Shown here: positions 19,194 through 31,724 of the stretch, in pieces | Layout of the letters: each line of letters opens with the position of its first letter | Numbering within the stretch: the first letter of the stretch is position 1 | NCBI GenBank assembly: GCA_028751875.1 | Contig: CM054155.1 | Span: forward strand, 51,926,535-51,990,534 | Length of the DNA stretch: 64,000 nt | Reading direction: 5' to 3' | Origin: Rapana venosa | Lineage: Eukaryota > Mollusca > Gastropoda > Neogastropoda > Muricidae | Notes under the pieces: generated by a model | Told to the model about the DNA's origin: nothing | The model's database searches: none | Seen by the model: only the letters and a program-made list of their open reading frames with translations | Translations under genes and position numbers: made by a program

Positions 19194-20186
19194 AAAATAT
19201 CAATGCATGACATAGCTAACTTCATCAGTTTCTTGTTTACTGAAGTCACAAACAAATTACCTTGTCAGAAACTCTAATCTCCCCCCCCCCCCCCCCCCCC
19301 TCCATGCATTGAAAAAGAAAATCCAGCCTCGGTTTCTCGGCCCTATATATATACGTATGAAAAGCACTGCCAATACAGCTGCAGAGCATCCATTCTTGAT
19401 TATTTTTTTTCAGAAACAAGTACATGCTTTTCTGATGAATTGAGTGTTTCTTTTTCCTCAAAATGATCTCGACTATAATCAGATCTTACTTTTCTGCCTA
19501 CCTTAGAACAGCGTGTGTGTGTGTGTGTGTGTGCGCGCGCGCGCGTACATATTAATGAATTCATGCTTGTGTGCTATGCTAGCATGCGTAGGTACATGAC
19601 TAAAGATTTTATGTGAGCATGTATGAGCACATTCACAAGTTTCTATAAAAATGCTGTTTCACAGACATATTTGTAATGAAATCTGGTCACTTTCTTTGGT
19701 GATGATGCTGTTGTTGGTATTGCAAGAGTTGTAAATAAACGTTTTCTTGACGCTGTTGCATCTTTGCTACTGTCCAGACTGTTGTTACTGTCTTTATTTA
19801 TTAATGTAATGTTGATGCTGTTAGGATCGTTTCTGTTGGTGTTTTAAATGTGAATACAGCTTTCTAATTTTTCAGAGATTTCCATGAAACTTCAAACAGG
19901 ACTCGGAAACGGACTGGGAAACATGTTGCTCCTCCTTTCAGGAGTTTACCTGCAAAGTGTAGCTGTCAGCCTCTCACCTTAAGTTGCTGTGACAAGGACT
20001 GTCCAGTTACTTTATGTACTGTGTACGAGTTATTCTAGGTGTCTTTCTCTCAAGAAACCTAAGATTTTTTTTTCTAACAAAAAACTTTCATTGCAAAGAG
20101 AAGATGCTGAGTGTGACTTTTTCTATTTTGTCATGGATGAGCAGTTTGCAGGGGGAAGAAATCTGGACACAGTAATTTTGTGTTCA
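19194..20186. other. Non-coding stretch with poly(C) and (GT)(GC) repeats
   Basis: Contains C20 at 19281-19300 and an alternating GT then GC run at about 19511-19546 (Z-DNA-prone). The rest shows no supported gene. Confidence 0.7.
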
Positions 20187-20257
<71 letters not shown>

Positions 20258-20338
20258 CTAACACGCACACACAGTCACACACACACACATGCACGCACGC
20301 ACACACACACACACACACATGCACGCACGCACGCACAC
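20187..20338. repeat. Compound (GA)n-(CA)n microsatellite
   Basis: (GA)n from 20187 to about 20255, a short junction, then (CA)n mixed with CGCA from 20263 to 20338. Confidence 0.95.
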
Positions 20339-20339
20339 A

Positions 20340-21660
20340 ATTGGCACTTTCACGGCAGATCTTTTTAAAAGTCAAAAGTTAATCCCAGAGAAACGAAATT
20401 GTCCACACCTTATATATCTCCTAGTCCTCCATGGGAACTTCAAAGAGCTTCTTTTGATATTCATCATTCTACCTGTAAAAAAGAAAAAGGGAGTAACATT
20501 CTCAGTATCCATGTGAAGGAGCACATAATAAATAACTACCCTTCACATCTTAAAATCTATACCGATGGATCTCTTCTAAATAGCACTGATGGAGGTGCAG
20601 CTTTCATCATTCCCTCCTTAAAGGTTGAAAAATTGTACCATATTGGAAAGAATCATTCTATTTTTACAGCAGTTAACTGCCATTCTGATGGCTTTACATT
20701 ACTTAATTGACTTTCCTCGGGCTATTTTACAGGTATTGGTATGTGTTGATTCAAAATCTGTGTTACAATCTCTTAAAAACTCTGGGTCTAATATTAAACA
20801 TGATCTTATAACTGAAATAAACCATATTATACACTTTCTCATATTAAGAGGCACTAGTGTCACCTTTTGCTGGGTACCATCGCATTGCAATATCTTTTAT
20901 AATGAAAAGGTTGATAGAGCAGCTAAAAATGCGGCAGCACATTCAAACTCTGCTGCTGTCTTGAATATACCAATGTCAATTCATGAGAATTATAACTTGA
21001 TAGAAAGTGCTTGCTGGAAGCATATTAGGAAAAAACAAGAAGATGCGGGGTTTTCCCATGGTACCACTTCAATTTTTGACCTACATTTCTTTCTCTCTTC
21101 TCGTTTTGGGTTAGACAAATCATGCCAAAGGCCAGTCATAAGTCTTATTAATAGACTGAAGTTAAATGCTTTCCATACAAAATTTTCTAGAAATGTGCAT
21201 TGTGTGTGTGGTGGGGCAATCTCAAACATTCATATTCTTTTCGAATGCCAAATGTTAAAAAAGCAGCTGCCACCATTCGTGAGAGATCGTTGCAAAAGGT
21301 TTTGAATAACTCTACATTGCTTTGTGAAATTGCTTTGCTGTTGAAAGAGAGTAGTGTTAGTAATTTGCTATAGCAGAAGTAAGTATGTCATTTATTGATT
21401 TGAAGCATAGGCATTCTACCCACCATGGTATAGTTTTCGAAATTGTTACCTTTTTTTCCCAGTGTTCTTTTAGCATGGAATACTTGAAATGTATCTTTTG
21501 ATCTGTTGTAGTTTAATTAGCTATTTATTCATAAGGTAAATTCATTTCTTTCATTGTATTATAGTTACAGTAGTTAGACAGTTCCTTAACCCTTTTTTCT
21601 GAATTGTTTGCCTTTTTGTGTCTAATATCACTTAATGTGAATAGACGTTAAATTGAAGAA
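20340..21660 (+). mobile_element. RNase H-bearing non-LTR retrotransposon remnant (I-like)
   Basis: 3' part of a plus-strand LINE with an RNase H domain after the (missing) RT, as in the I group of non-LTR elements. The 3' end is AATAGACGTTAAATTGAAGAA, directly followed by a (CA)n run. Similar 3' ends occur near 27210 (AAGACATTAAACTGAAGAA) and 63425, possibly of elements that share this tail. Confidence 0.7.
20399..21305 (+). pseudogene. LINE RNase H domain, one frameshift
   Basis: The first frame (20399-20710) holds a PPW-type lead (SPSPPWELQRASFDI) and the first catalytic motif, KIYTDGSLLNSTDGGAAF. A 2-base loss near 20668 shifts the frame and removes the expected catalytic Glu: the second frame reads QQLTAILMAL where the family has AELTAI-type sequence. 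The second frame (20625-21305) continues with VLVCVDSKSVLQSL (second Asp), VTFCWVPSHCNIFYNEKVD (His/Asp region) and a Cys-rich end, HCVCGGAISNIHILFEC. The domain would remove RNA from the RNA:DNA hybrid; this copy is dead. Confidence 0.72.
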
Positions 21661-23385
21661 CAACGCACGCACACACACACACAGAAAGGAAAAAACGCTT
21701 TCCATGGATTTTACTAAGCCAAAACTACAGAACACATTCATGAAGAACCGTCATAACAGACTGTAAGCACTCCAAGTCACATATATTGAATCAACAACAA
21801 AAATATATTTATACACGCAAATCTGTTTTGGAAACCAGAGAGACAGATTGGTCAGAAAAGAACATCAATGATCGTATCACATCAATGATTAAATCTCATC
21901 AATGATCAAATCTCATCAATGATCATATCTCATACCTCACTTTTATCATTGAAACTGGTCAACCATCGACAAACCATGTCATTGCATGCAACGGATTCAG
22001 AAAATTCAGTGGGGGGGACAAGGTATGTGTTGTGTTGGTTGACAGTTTTCTGCAAACAAGACTAACTACAGCTTCTTGCGGTAGCCTTACCATTACAGGC
22101 TGGGTCCATTCTGGGATGTTTTCCATCAAACTCTTCTTCTGTCTGTATATTCCTTCCTCAAAAAATGTTTAATGCCCACACAGGACAGTCTTGATATGGG
22201 TGATATGACTGAACCACCTAATCACCACTACCAGCCAAAATAACAGAAAACGTTGGGGTGGTTTTCTTGTGTTGAATGCACTGTCGCCCTTCAGGTAAGC
22301 TGTCAGCTTCATCTCAAAGTTTTCAGCAAGGTATGAGTAAGGAGGTGAAAGCAAATATTCTACATTAAGTGATTTTTTTTCTTTTGCTTGTTGAACAACT
22401 GTCTTTCCATTTATTTGTGATGGGACAGTAATTAGATTTCCTCCCATGCGATCAGAGTCCTGTCGCAGCATTGTGTTTTTCTAAATCCGAATTACACCTG
22501 CGAATTGTACAACACTCTGTTTCGTTGGGCAGTGGTTTAAACCTCTCCACTGCACAAACTTCACCTATGAGGTGAGATGTACAATTTATACACCTCTTCT
22601 TAGAGGCTTTTAGTATATCCTTACTGCTCTGCAGAAGCAGAGAAGTTGTACAGAGTTGTGGCAAATCAGATATCTCCACTCTGTTAATGCTTATACTCTT
22701 AACAGGTGAAATGGTCCAAATCAGTGATTTTTTAAATCTATTTAAAACAAATTTTTCCACATTAATGAACTTTCAGTTTAACTTTTCTGATTCAAGATAA
22801 CTGAAATGCTTCAACATTTAAAAAAAAAAATTCAGGGAATATTATCTGAAAAATATATTCATTGATCACCAGAAAATAAAAGTCAAGGAAAACAGCTGAG
22901 ATAAGAGTTGTTAGCTAATGAGAATGACCACAGCACACTTTACAGACAGTTTCTGTTATGACTTAACTGACTTGACTTGAGTGATATCAAGGGGTTTTGC
23001 TTTCATTAACCAGCATAGTTCACTTACTTTCCTGATTATCATGACTATGATCCAGAGTTCTCTGCTTAAAAAATATGACAACACATGGTGAACTAAAAAT
23101 CATCTTAAGATTGCCCGCATTTAATCCAGGTTAATGTTACATTTACAAACGATATAATTGTAGCACATTTATCAAATGCCACAGATAATAATAACTGATC
23201 ATAAAATCAAAATCTTCTAAGTGGACAATTGTAATTCTAAATTAAGCAGAATATATTTCACTATGAAAGAAGGAATGGCAGATTCTTTTGGACTCAAACC
23301 TTTTTTCACGAACTGAAAAAAAAAAGCAAGCCAAATAAATCTTCTTTTAAAAAATGTGACTTCATCAACTTCCACATTTTTCAAA
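21661..23385. other. Mostly non-coding, AT-rich; short tandem repeat at 21865-21945
   Basis: An 18-bp direct repeat (ATCTCATCAATGATCA-type) occurs four times at about 21865-21945. On the minus strand at 22169-22760 two adjacent open frames carry Cys-rich protein-like sequence (ASKKRCINCTSHLIGEVC, NVEYLLSPPYSYLAENFEMK) joined by a frame change near 22455. I do not recognise them; they could be an old exon or a transposon remnant. Confidence 0.4.
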
Positions 23386-23449
23386 TGTGTGTGTGTGTGT
23401 GCACAGGTGCATGCACATGTGTGTACTTATGCATATGTGTATACATGCA

Positions 23450-23546
<97 letters not shown>

Positions 23547-23596
23547 TGTGTGTGTGTGTGTGTTGTGTGAGAGAGAGAGAGTGAGTGTGTGTGTGT

Positions 23597-23634
<38 letters not shown>

Positions 23635-23646
23635 GTGTGTGTGTGT
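23386..23646. repeat. Compound (GT)n/(TA)n/(GA)n microsatellite
   Basis: (GT)n, then an irregular GCATGT stretch, (TA)n at about 23455-23483, a long (GT)n at 23484-23562, a short GA run, then (GT)n again to 23646. Thr-His and Val-Cys frames here are artefacts. Confidence 0.95.
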
Positions 23647-23917
23647 TTTTGTACCACCGCACTATCTTTTCAATAGTCTCTGATTAATGTAAATCATATC
23701 TATCTTCTACCCAAAACAGAGGTAATTGCCTTCTATTTTTATTCAAAAACAAACAAGCATAAAAGTACTCTTCAAACTGATTAAAGATAAAAGTAAAAAA
23801 ACACAAACAAACAAAAAACGACCTCAAAAAAGCAAAACTATATGTATGTATGTACGTATGTATGTATAAACAAAAAAAGGATTAAACCAAAGCAGAACCC
23901 AAAGTATAACAACTCCG

Positions 23918-24297
23918 CTATATCTCATAAGCATTTTCAAAAGGATTTATATGGCAAACCAAAGGAACAAAAGTTAACATATCAATGAAATTTACATAAT
24001 TATCACAGGAAAGAGCCAACAAAAAAGCAACACCAACATTCTCTGGATGAATCCCCTCATTTCCAAAACCCATTTGTCTCATATCTATATGATTTAATAT
24101 CAATTTTGTATTTCTTGTTTAGATTGGCAACAGCATGTAACTGGTCCCTCAGCTTCCAGACTTGAGGGCAGCAAATATATGTGAACAGCATGTATCCCGA
24201 TCATTGCCACATTAGAAGTCAGCATCCTATGAATGAGTTCAACTTCACTCTCAGCATTCAATCCCAACTGTTCTTCAATACTGGAATAAAAAGCCAA
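23918..24297 (-). other. Possible exon remnant, unrecognised
   Basis: Two minus-strand frames next to each other look more protein-like than their surroundings: 24297-24100 (FYSSIEEQLGLNAESEVELI, then IGIHAVHIYLL) and 24103-23918 (GIHPENVGVAFLLALSC, then NFIDMLTFVPLVCHINPFE). Stops separate them. No family recognised; a degraded transposon ORF or chance are both possible. Confidence 0.2.
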
Positions 24298-25512
24298 GGC
24301 TCACCACTTATGCCACGTTTGGGTATGCAGCTGGCTTTGCTCTTTCTTTCATTTTTTGGAATTCCTTCCCTACAGGTCCAGTCATCAACTCCCTGTCAAC
24401 TATAACCCAAAAAGATGATAACAAAAGCACAAAGAAGAAGACATTTTCTGAATCTTTCGATCAATGTTTTACCAGCATTTACAGTTTCTTATTTTCTATC
24501 TTACCCAAAACATGAGTAATATCACCAACAGCGATGAATCAAGTCAACAAAGGTCCACCTTAGTGCCATGATACTGGGCTGGTAGACCGCGTTTCATGTT
24601 TCAATGAGGCAATATCCACCAATAGTATGCAAACAAAGTAATGATCCCCCCTGCTCTCCCTCCCTACTACTCACAAGAATATGTAACAATGGTTATGAAA
24701 TTAATTGTATTTTCCCACTCAAAATCAACCAGTTTCTTCACACCTAGGTTTCTTCACAATATGTGTGTGTCAATATAAGACAATTAAAACAAATCGTTCC
24801 ATGTTGTTTAAGCCCCAACAAGCATGAAGACGTACAAGGGGCATCACCTCCTTCCATTCCAAAATTCTCAAGAACATATCTTCAAGAACATCTACTTATC
24901 CTCTCAAATCAAATACCACATACCATCATGCTTTTTTTTTTTTTTTTTTTTTGCACACAGATTCAAACAAGGCAGTTTCTTATCTTGGGTTTTGCTGTTT
25001 ATGCTGGCTTCCCACAGTTTTTCAATGTCCAATATGAAATATCAATATTTTCCCTTAAGTCTGAATGTGCCTGTTTCATGGTGGGCAAAAGCTAAAAACA
25101 AAAAAAACCCAAACCCAACCAAAAAACCCAAACAAACAAAAAAAATCATCAATACTTAATTATATTAAACAGACTTATATTATATTAAACAGACAAATAA
25201 ATACAAAAAAGTCTGTATATCAACCAACCTCAAAATAACCTCCTTGCATTCACCAAAAATCTTACCAGTGAGATCAAACCTAAAAATGTAATGAGAGAGG
25301 GGGGGGAGTTCTTTGAAGTTAAATTGTAAATCTGGTTACTGATAAATGTTTACTCCCTACAGATGTTGATGAACTAAACACAGTAACTTCCAGTCAGCCA
25401 TGCAACGTCACATGTCTCATTCTTACGACACTCATTCCGATGTGCAATAACAGATAAATCATACAGAAGAACAAACAGTGTGTCCTCAAAGGTCTCTGGC
25501 TCAGATACAGGG
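24298..25512. other. No gene seen
   Basis: AT-rich sequence with a T22 run at about 24931-24952 and A-rich stretches near 25100-25145. No supported gene, RNA or transposon was recognised. Confidence 0.6.
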
Positions 25513-25623
25513 GCAGGGATAGCCTAGTGGTTAGAGCACTTGATCTGATGGCCTGGCATTGATCCACCTTTGATGTGCTCATTTTAGATAATTTTACCTT
25601 GGAGGTAACATCACTGACGTTAT

Positions 25624-25655
<32 letters not shown>

Positions 25656-25930
25656 ATCCTTCAGATGAGACTGTTACCCAATGCCCCGTGTGCAAAAGCA
25701 TGCAGAACATCTTGTGCACATGTTAAAAAACCCTTCCACCTTTCAAAAGAGTAGGCCATTGTGTGCCAGTAGAAACAGATGCAAAGTATTAAAAACATGC
25801 ACACCGGGTGTCGTGTTAAGACACAATCCCTGGAGTTGGAAAGCAGGTACCTCCATGGCGGGTAAGAAATATTGCATGCGCAAAATCTCAACATTGGTAA
25901 ATCTTGGAGCTCTTGCCAAGGAACAGGGGG
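25513..25930 (+). mobile_element. tRNA-headed SINE, type 1 tail (complete copy)
   Basis: Head at 25513-25560 with a tRNA-like A-box region (TAGCCTAGTGGTTAGAGC). It is followed by a C31 run (25625-25655), then the core (GTGCAAAAGCATGCAGAACA, GTAGGCCATTGTGTGCC), then the type 1 3' part ending near CTTGGAGCTCTTGCCAAGGA. The same core and tail recur many times in the window in both orientations. It is transcribed by RNA polymerase III in the family and needs a LINE in trans. Confidence 0.75.
25625..25655. repeat. C31 homopolymer
   Basis: 31 consecutive C inside the SINE, between head and core. Confidence 0.9.
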
Positions 25931-26725
25931 AAAAAAATGACACTGACTTAAAAAAACAAACCAAAGAACAAACAAAACAAAAAAACTCACCCAAAGCATC
26001 AGCAAACCAGTATACATACATACATACATGACTAACACATTTGCAACAGCTGAAGACTTTTAAAGAAAAGGTGACTTGTGAAGTGAAAAATCATAATGGC
26101 ACCTGTGAATGATTGCTGTACAACAGTGGTGAAACAAAACAACATGTATATGCATTGGTAATTACACACATCACTGAATCTGAAATAATTTAGAACTTCC
26201 AATAATCACGAGTGGCAGTGCCTGTCATTTCACACAATGAAAAACAAGCATGACAAAAAGAAAAATGATGTAACCAAAGAAAAACGTTAAACTTCAAGAC
26301 ATCTCAATGCAACAAAAACTTATGACATTGAAAGTTTCACGAAATTTCATTCCCCAAACACAATAAACAGCCAAAAAACAAAGTCAGCACTAGTCACATG
26401 AACACAAACTGTGCGAATCACAACTGGTCTGGATGAAATGATGCTGTGATACTAGATCAATATACATTACTGAAGTGAGACAGCAAATAACAGAACTGTT
26501 TACATCCCTTTCCGACATCTCAGAATTCATGTTCAATGCATTTTATACCATCACTACACACACCCCACGGTTTTATCTAAAAATATTCACAGACCACACT
26601 TGAAAGTTGAATTTTGCTACACCAATATTCACACACCACAGTCAGTTACATTTTGTATCAACATCACATGCAATAAAGCAAAGTGTAAGTAATTTCAGAA
26701 AAAAGTGAAGACGCCTTGGTAAGGA

Positions 26726-26773
<48 letters not shown>

Positions 26774-28069
26774 CCCAAAAAACAAAAACCCTTAAAAACC
26801 TCTCACTTCTTTACAAGCTGTTCTACCACCATGCCATTACACATCCTACAGAATTTCAGCTGTCAGTCTTCACTACGAGGGTCATCTTGGAATCAAATAC
26901 AGGAGTTTCTATGCTTCACTAAATACAATGCCCTTCACACACTGAACTAAGCATTTAGCGATGATATGAATATTTGTTCATGTCTATTTCTTGTCCAGTG
27001 TGGCTCAAAGTGGTGATAGTGTAAGTCAGTGTGTAAACACATCAGTAATACAACAGGGAAAACATAGACACACAACAGGAATACACATGTACCCATACAT
27101 GCACCTACAACTACAAAAAACACACAAATGCATAAATGCGCGTATACATATGCACGCATACGCAAACACACACATTTTCCTGTCTGATACCACCGTTTAG
27201 TGGAAAGACATTAAACTGAAGAACACACACTCACATACACATAGAAGATTAAGTTGACAGGCTGTTAAAAAAAAAAAAAGAAAGTTCTTTTTCTTTCTAA
27301 ATGAAGTTCAAAGTGAAAAAAGTAAAACGATTTCAAAACTGACAGATTAGAAAAACAAGAGATTCTTTCTCCTAAATTTTGAATGCAATGAAAGAAGGAC
27401 ATGTAACAAATCTCAAGTCCTCAGAGGAGCTGAGTTGGACTACAACACCCCCAAAAGAAATATCATTTTCTGTTCTGTATGAAACCAGTGTATAAAACTC
27501 TACATGTGAATTTGCTTTTTGAAGATGCACACTGCTTACCTTTGTTTCATTATCTGAATATGTTCTATTCCCCATGAGGAAAAACACATCCCCCAAAATA
27601 ACATTATTAAACCCGACACTGCAAACTGCCAAGATTTTATTTTTCAGTTCTATGAAAGCACCATGGGATAGCAAAAAAGCTGAGCAAAAAATTGGATTGA
27701 ACAATTTTCATAATCTCAGAGAATGCTGCAGAAACAAAAAGCAAACATGAATTGCAACCTGTAGGCAAGGGCTTCAGAGGACACTAGCACTTTAAAATCT
27801 CTCTCTCTCTCCCTCTCTCTCTCTCTCTCTGTCTGTCTTTCTCCCTCTCTCTCTCAGCATTACTATATCAACAAGACCGTATCATCAATCTCTTACTTGG
27901 TCTGGCACCAGCCTTTCTTGATTACAGATCATTTCAAGAACAATAGCTGGTGCTGAAGCTCAAAACTCAAACACAGCGATATATAGATGTATATATATAT
28001 ATATATATATATATTTGAAAGTGTGTGTGTGCGCGTGTGTGTGTGTGCGTGCATGAGTGCGCATTTATT
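25931..28069. other. No gene seen; microsatellites and a possible SINE/LINE 3' end
   Basis: Contains (GA)n at 26729-26770, a 3'-end-like motif GGAAAGACATTAAACTGAAG near 27200 followed by CA repeats, (CT)n at about 27800-27856, and (AT)n at 27988-28014. A 110-codon minus-strand frame at 27372-27704 has no recognisable features and is not called. Confidence 0.55.
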
Positions 28070-28330
28070 TATTTATTCATTTATTCTTCTATATCGAGGA
28101 AAATGGAATAAGCACTCATGTGCTTTTTTACATCCAGTGTGTATGCGGTTTTGTAAATTTTTTCATCTGTTTCCACTGGCACACAATGGCCTACTCTTCC
28201 GAAAAGCGGAACAGGATTTAATGTGTGCGCAAGATGTTCTGCATGCGTTTGAACACGGGGCCTCGGTTTATAGTCTCATCCGAAGGACTTTGACATTCAG
28301 TTCATGTGTGTGTGTCTATTCTTAGGCTTA
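28070..28330 (-). mobile_element. SINE fragment, type 2 tail (minus)
   Basis: Read on the minus strand, the core (CGAGGCCCCGTGTTCAAACG, GCATGCAGAACATCTTGCG) is followed by the type 2 3' part (AAAAAAGCACATGAGTGCTT) and ends in CCTCGATATAGAA. The head is missing. Confidence 0.65.
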
Positions 28331-28619
28331 TTAGGAAAAGGGGTTTTTCATTCAGTGATTGTGCATATCCTTTTGATATCATAATGAATCAATAAACAAA
28401 ACAAACAACAACAAAAATCACTATTTCAGATCTAGAGAAATCAGTACCATTCTCATGAGATTCTTCACAGAAAAACACTGACAGCAGCATTGCATATTGA
28501 TGCAGGATTTAAACACAGCAGACAGGGAAACCCACATCTACCCTGAAATCTTTTGTCTGGAAACAAAACATCAGGAAAGAGTATGATACAAAATCAACAA
28601 TAACAGATTATATCTTTAA

Positions 28620-30040
28620 CCCTTTACCATTTGCATATCTTACAAAGAAACCCTCTGTAGTATTCGAAAATTCATGCAGTTTTTTTAAGAGAATAAGGTA
28701 CCTCAAGCACACATAGTGCTGTACAGTTATTATTGTTCCCAGAGCAGTCATATTTGGCCAAAGTATTCATATGATGTCATACTTTGTTCTGCACCCCAAG
28801 ATGTGTGTCCTACCTACATGTGTCGTGCTGCTGTCCCCTCTTTGTCACCAAATAAAGGTAACATTGCAGTGACATCATGCTGTTAGTCTACAACTACCTT
28901 CTAACATGCGCAATATACGTATGTGATTTTTTAAAAAAATAAGTGTGGTCCTGCCTGAATGTGTCCTCCATCGCATTCACCGTCATGGTAATCCAATCGA
29001 ACATTCATACTTGTCACAAAATTACTGTCACCAAGTCTACATTTTCTGAGTGGAAAGTATTCAAACATATTGAAAATAACGTTGACTAATGCGCATATAT
29101 ACATTATTTACAAATATATGCTCACGCCTACTATTTACAATAACACTAAGTGTCCTTCACCAATAGCCAGTTACATGGCTGTCACAATGCAGGTGTCACA
29201 GCCCAGTGTCACGTTCAGGTGTGTTTCTCAGGTGAAAATACTGATTAATTTTGATAAATCTGGTTTTCGTCATAATATTACTGATCCATGACTCAGAAAA
29301 TCTCAATTCAGTAGACCAGTAGAGAGGAAGCCTTGGCAAACGCTTGATCCCCATCATGATCAAAACTGACAGGTAAGCCCTAATTTCCTCAGGTGTTGTT
29401 TCTGTCCATAATGGATCTATGACTAAGCCTTTCACGGCCTGGCATAATTGTTAGTTTCATCTGCTACAGTTTTAAAAAAATGTTGGGGCACAAACAAAAC
29501 AAAGTAATCTAAGGGCTTGGCATTCAGTGGGAGAGTTTGTGCCGGCCCAGTCGGCAGCGTGAAGTCTTGCACTGAGCAAGGCACTTGTGCGCCGCGTCAT
29601 GTCGTCTGCTACAAAGCCAATGGAATGTTATCCTCAGCATCACTTTCCGACTTGCTACCTTCTCCTATTTCATCTCCTTCTTCTACATCTACTTCAACAT
29701 TAGATTCAAAATTTTATTCTTTCGAACTGTTCCACTTGAGCCAAAATAGCTTCAATTTCGACATCAGTATATTCCTCCCAAATCGTATCCTCAATCTTTG
29801 CTGCCATTTTTAGCTACAAGAAAGCGTGGGAAAGACAAAGCCAGTCACTGGCCAATTTCTTGAGAACGGGAGGCTGTGTAGTACTTTTTTGATGCCCATT
29901 CCTTCCTTAGTTTATGCTGACCTCAGCGGAATGTTCATTCATAGTGTGCGTGTACTAGGTAGAGCTTAGTGCATGAGGGAAATTCCCCACTAGGCTGAAA
30001 TGACGTCCGGTGGGCTGCGGCGAGTAAAAATGGGAAAGGG
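28620..30040 (-). mobile_element. piggyBac element, internally deleted, with TTAA duplications
   Basis: TTAA flanks both ends (28616-28619 and 30041-30044). The terminal inverted repeats are CCCTTTACCATTT (left) and CCCTTTCCCATTT (right, read inward), 12 of 13 identical. CCC ends plus TTAA are the hallmark of piggyBac transposons. Length is 1,421 bp, too short for a full transposase, but part of one is inside. It therefore needs a transposase in trans. Confidence 0.88.
29196..29807 (-). pseudogene. piggyBac transposase, N-terminal half, broken
   Basis: An ATG at 29807 opens MAAKIEDTIWEEYTDVEIEA, the acidic N-terminal region usual for piggyBac transposases, which breaks by stop/frameshift near 29710. 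Further on, near 29440-29520, a frame reads FFKTVADETNNYA. From 29435 the frame GLVIDPLWTETTPEEIRAYL, LSVLIMMGIKRLPRLPLYWS and MTKTRFIKINQYFHLRNT matches the start of the DDE_Tnp_1_7 transposase domain. The frame stops at 29196; the catalytic Asp residues further downstream and the C-terminal Cys-rich domain are absent. Inactive. Confidence 0.8.
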
Positions 30041-30414
30041 TTAAAAAAAACAAAAGGAGGAAATGCTTGATTAAAAATAATAGTAAATTATCTTATTGGT
30101 ATGTGTAAATCAACATCCCTTTTTTTTTTTTAAAGCGTTTTTAACCATTTTTCATAAATTCCTTTAAACTTAATACCATTTTTTCACTTCTTTCATTAAA
30201 GTTTGTTGTATTCCTTAATAGAGAAAGACATGTTAATGAACTGTACAAAATGCAGCTAGAATGCACACACACACACATGCACACAAACATGCACACACAC
30301 TCATACATGCATGCACACACTCACACACACTTCATTTCAAAAGATTCATTACAGTAGCACAGCTGTCAGTTGTCCACACTTTCAGCTCCATACAGCTGCT
30401 AACCATTCATCTCA

Positions 30415-30520
30415 GCTGGTGCTAATTATAGCAGAAACTGACTGCACTTAGACTTGGTAAAAGGAAGGGGCTGATTTTAGCACTGGCCCTGGACCCTTGA
30501 CGGAGTTATTTTGAGGGATT
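30415..30520. repeat. Dispersed short repeat, copy 1
   Basis: About 100 bp shared with 38935-39045. Common blocks are ACTTGGTAAAAGGAAGG, ATTTTAGCACTGGCC and TGGACCCTTGA, in the same order and orientation. Family unknown. Confidence 0.6.
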
Positions 30521-31059
30521 TGCCTGCTGCATAAGCTGAATACACTTGCAAACTGGCTGTTTGTGCTACTTTTCTCTATACCCATGACATTGACTATTAT
30601 GCTGAAAGAAAACCATGAGTCACCTGTGTGGAACAACCATGAAGAGAAGAAAGCTATTTGTGCATATTATAATAAAACATGGAATCCATAGGACAACACC
30701 CCCCACCTCCCACCCTTTAAGGGAAATTCACATAATTACATACATTGTACATACATCGGTGTTGATTCTAGGATTTCAAAAATAGGGGCCCCCTAAAATG
30801 GAAAAAAAGGGGACAAGTAGTATTTGCTTACAGTACTCTTAGTTTCTGCTATTTTTCAAGAAAGAGAAACAAACAGGCAGATACTATGCAGAAAGGATTA
30901 AATATTCACCTTAAGTGTTGCAGTTAATCTGTAGTTAGCACTCCTGACAGGGGGAAGGGAGAGTTAGTGAGTGGGAGTGGAGGGGAGAGAGGGGGGGAGA
31001 TGAGAAAGAAGGGGGTAGAGGGGGGGGATGAGAGACAGAGAGAAAGAGAGGGGGAGGGG

Positions 31060-31170
31060 GGTGGGTTTCAAAGTCAAATTTGTATTTTCAGAGTTGGGGG
31101 AGATAGATCTAGAAGAGAAGAGAGGTAAAAGCCAATATCAAAGTGTCTTTTTCTCTCCCCTACATGGTAC

Positions 31171-31248
<78 letters not shown>

Positions 31249-31455
31249 TCAAAGTAAAATTTATATTTTTACATTCAGAGTTGATGGGGGGGGGGGGGGG
31301 GGGGGGGGGGGAGGAGGAGGAAAGGTAAAAGCCAATATCAAAGTCCCCCCTTCCCTACACTGAGAGAGGCCACATATATTTCCACATTCAGAGAGATAGA
31401 TCTAGGTCTAGATCTACATGATATAAGTTAAAGCCAGTGTCAAAGTCTTGCTTTT

Positions 31456-31516
<61 letters not shown>

Positions 31517-31651
31517 CTCACAGAGAGAGAGAGAGAAAGAGAGCGAGGGAGAGAGATCAAATTGTATTTCCACATGCAGAAAGATAGATCTAGATTTAGA
31601 TCTATATGATAGTTAACTAAAGTCAATATCTAAAGTCTTGTTTCCACCCCG

Positions 31652-31724
<73 letters not shown>

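Noticed and set aside
17500..19215. Target-site duplication for LINE-d copy 2
   Set aside because: The flanks AGGAATG and GATGAAAAT share too little to call a duplication.
23356..23676. Cys-Val and Thr-His ORFs
   Set aside because: Translations of (GT)n/(CA)n.
27372..27704. 110-codon minus-strand ORF
   Set aside because: No motif, no neighbouring exon with compatible splice sites, composition like the surrounding AT-rich DNA.
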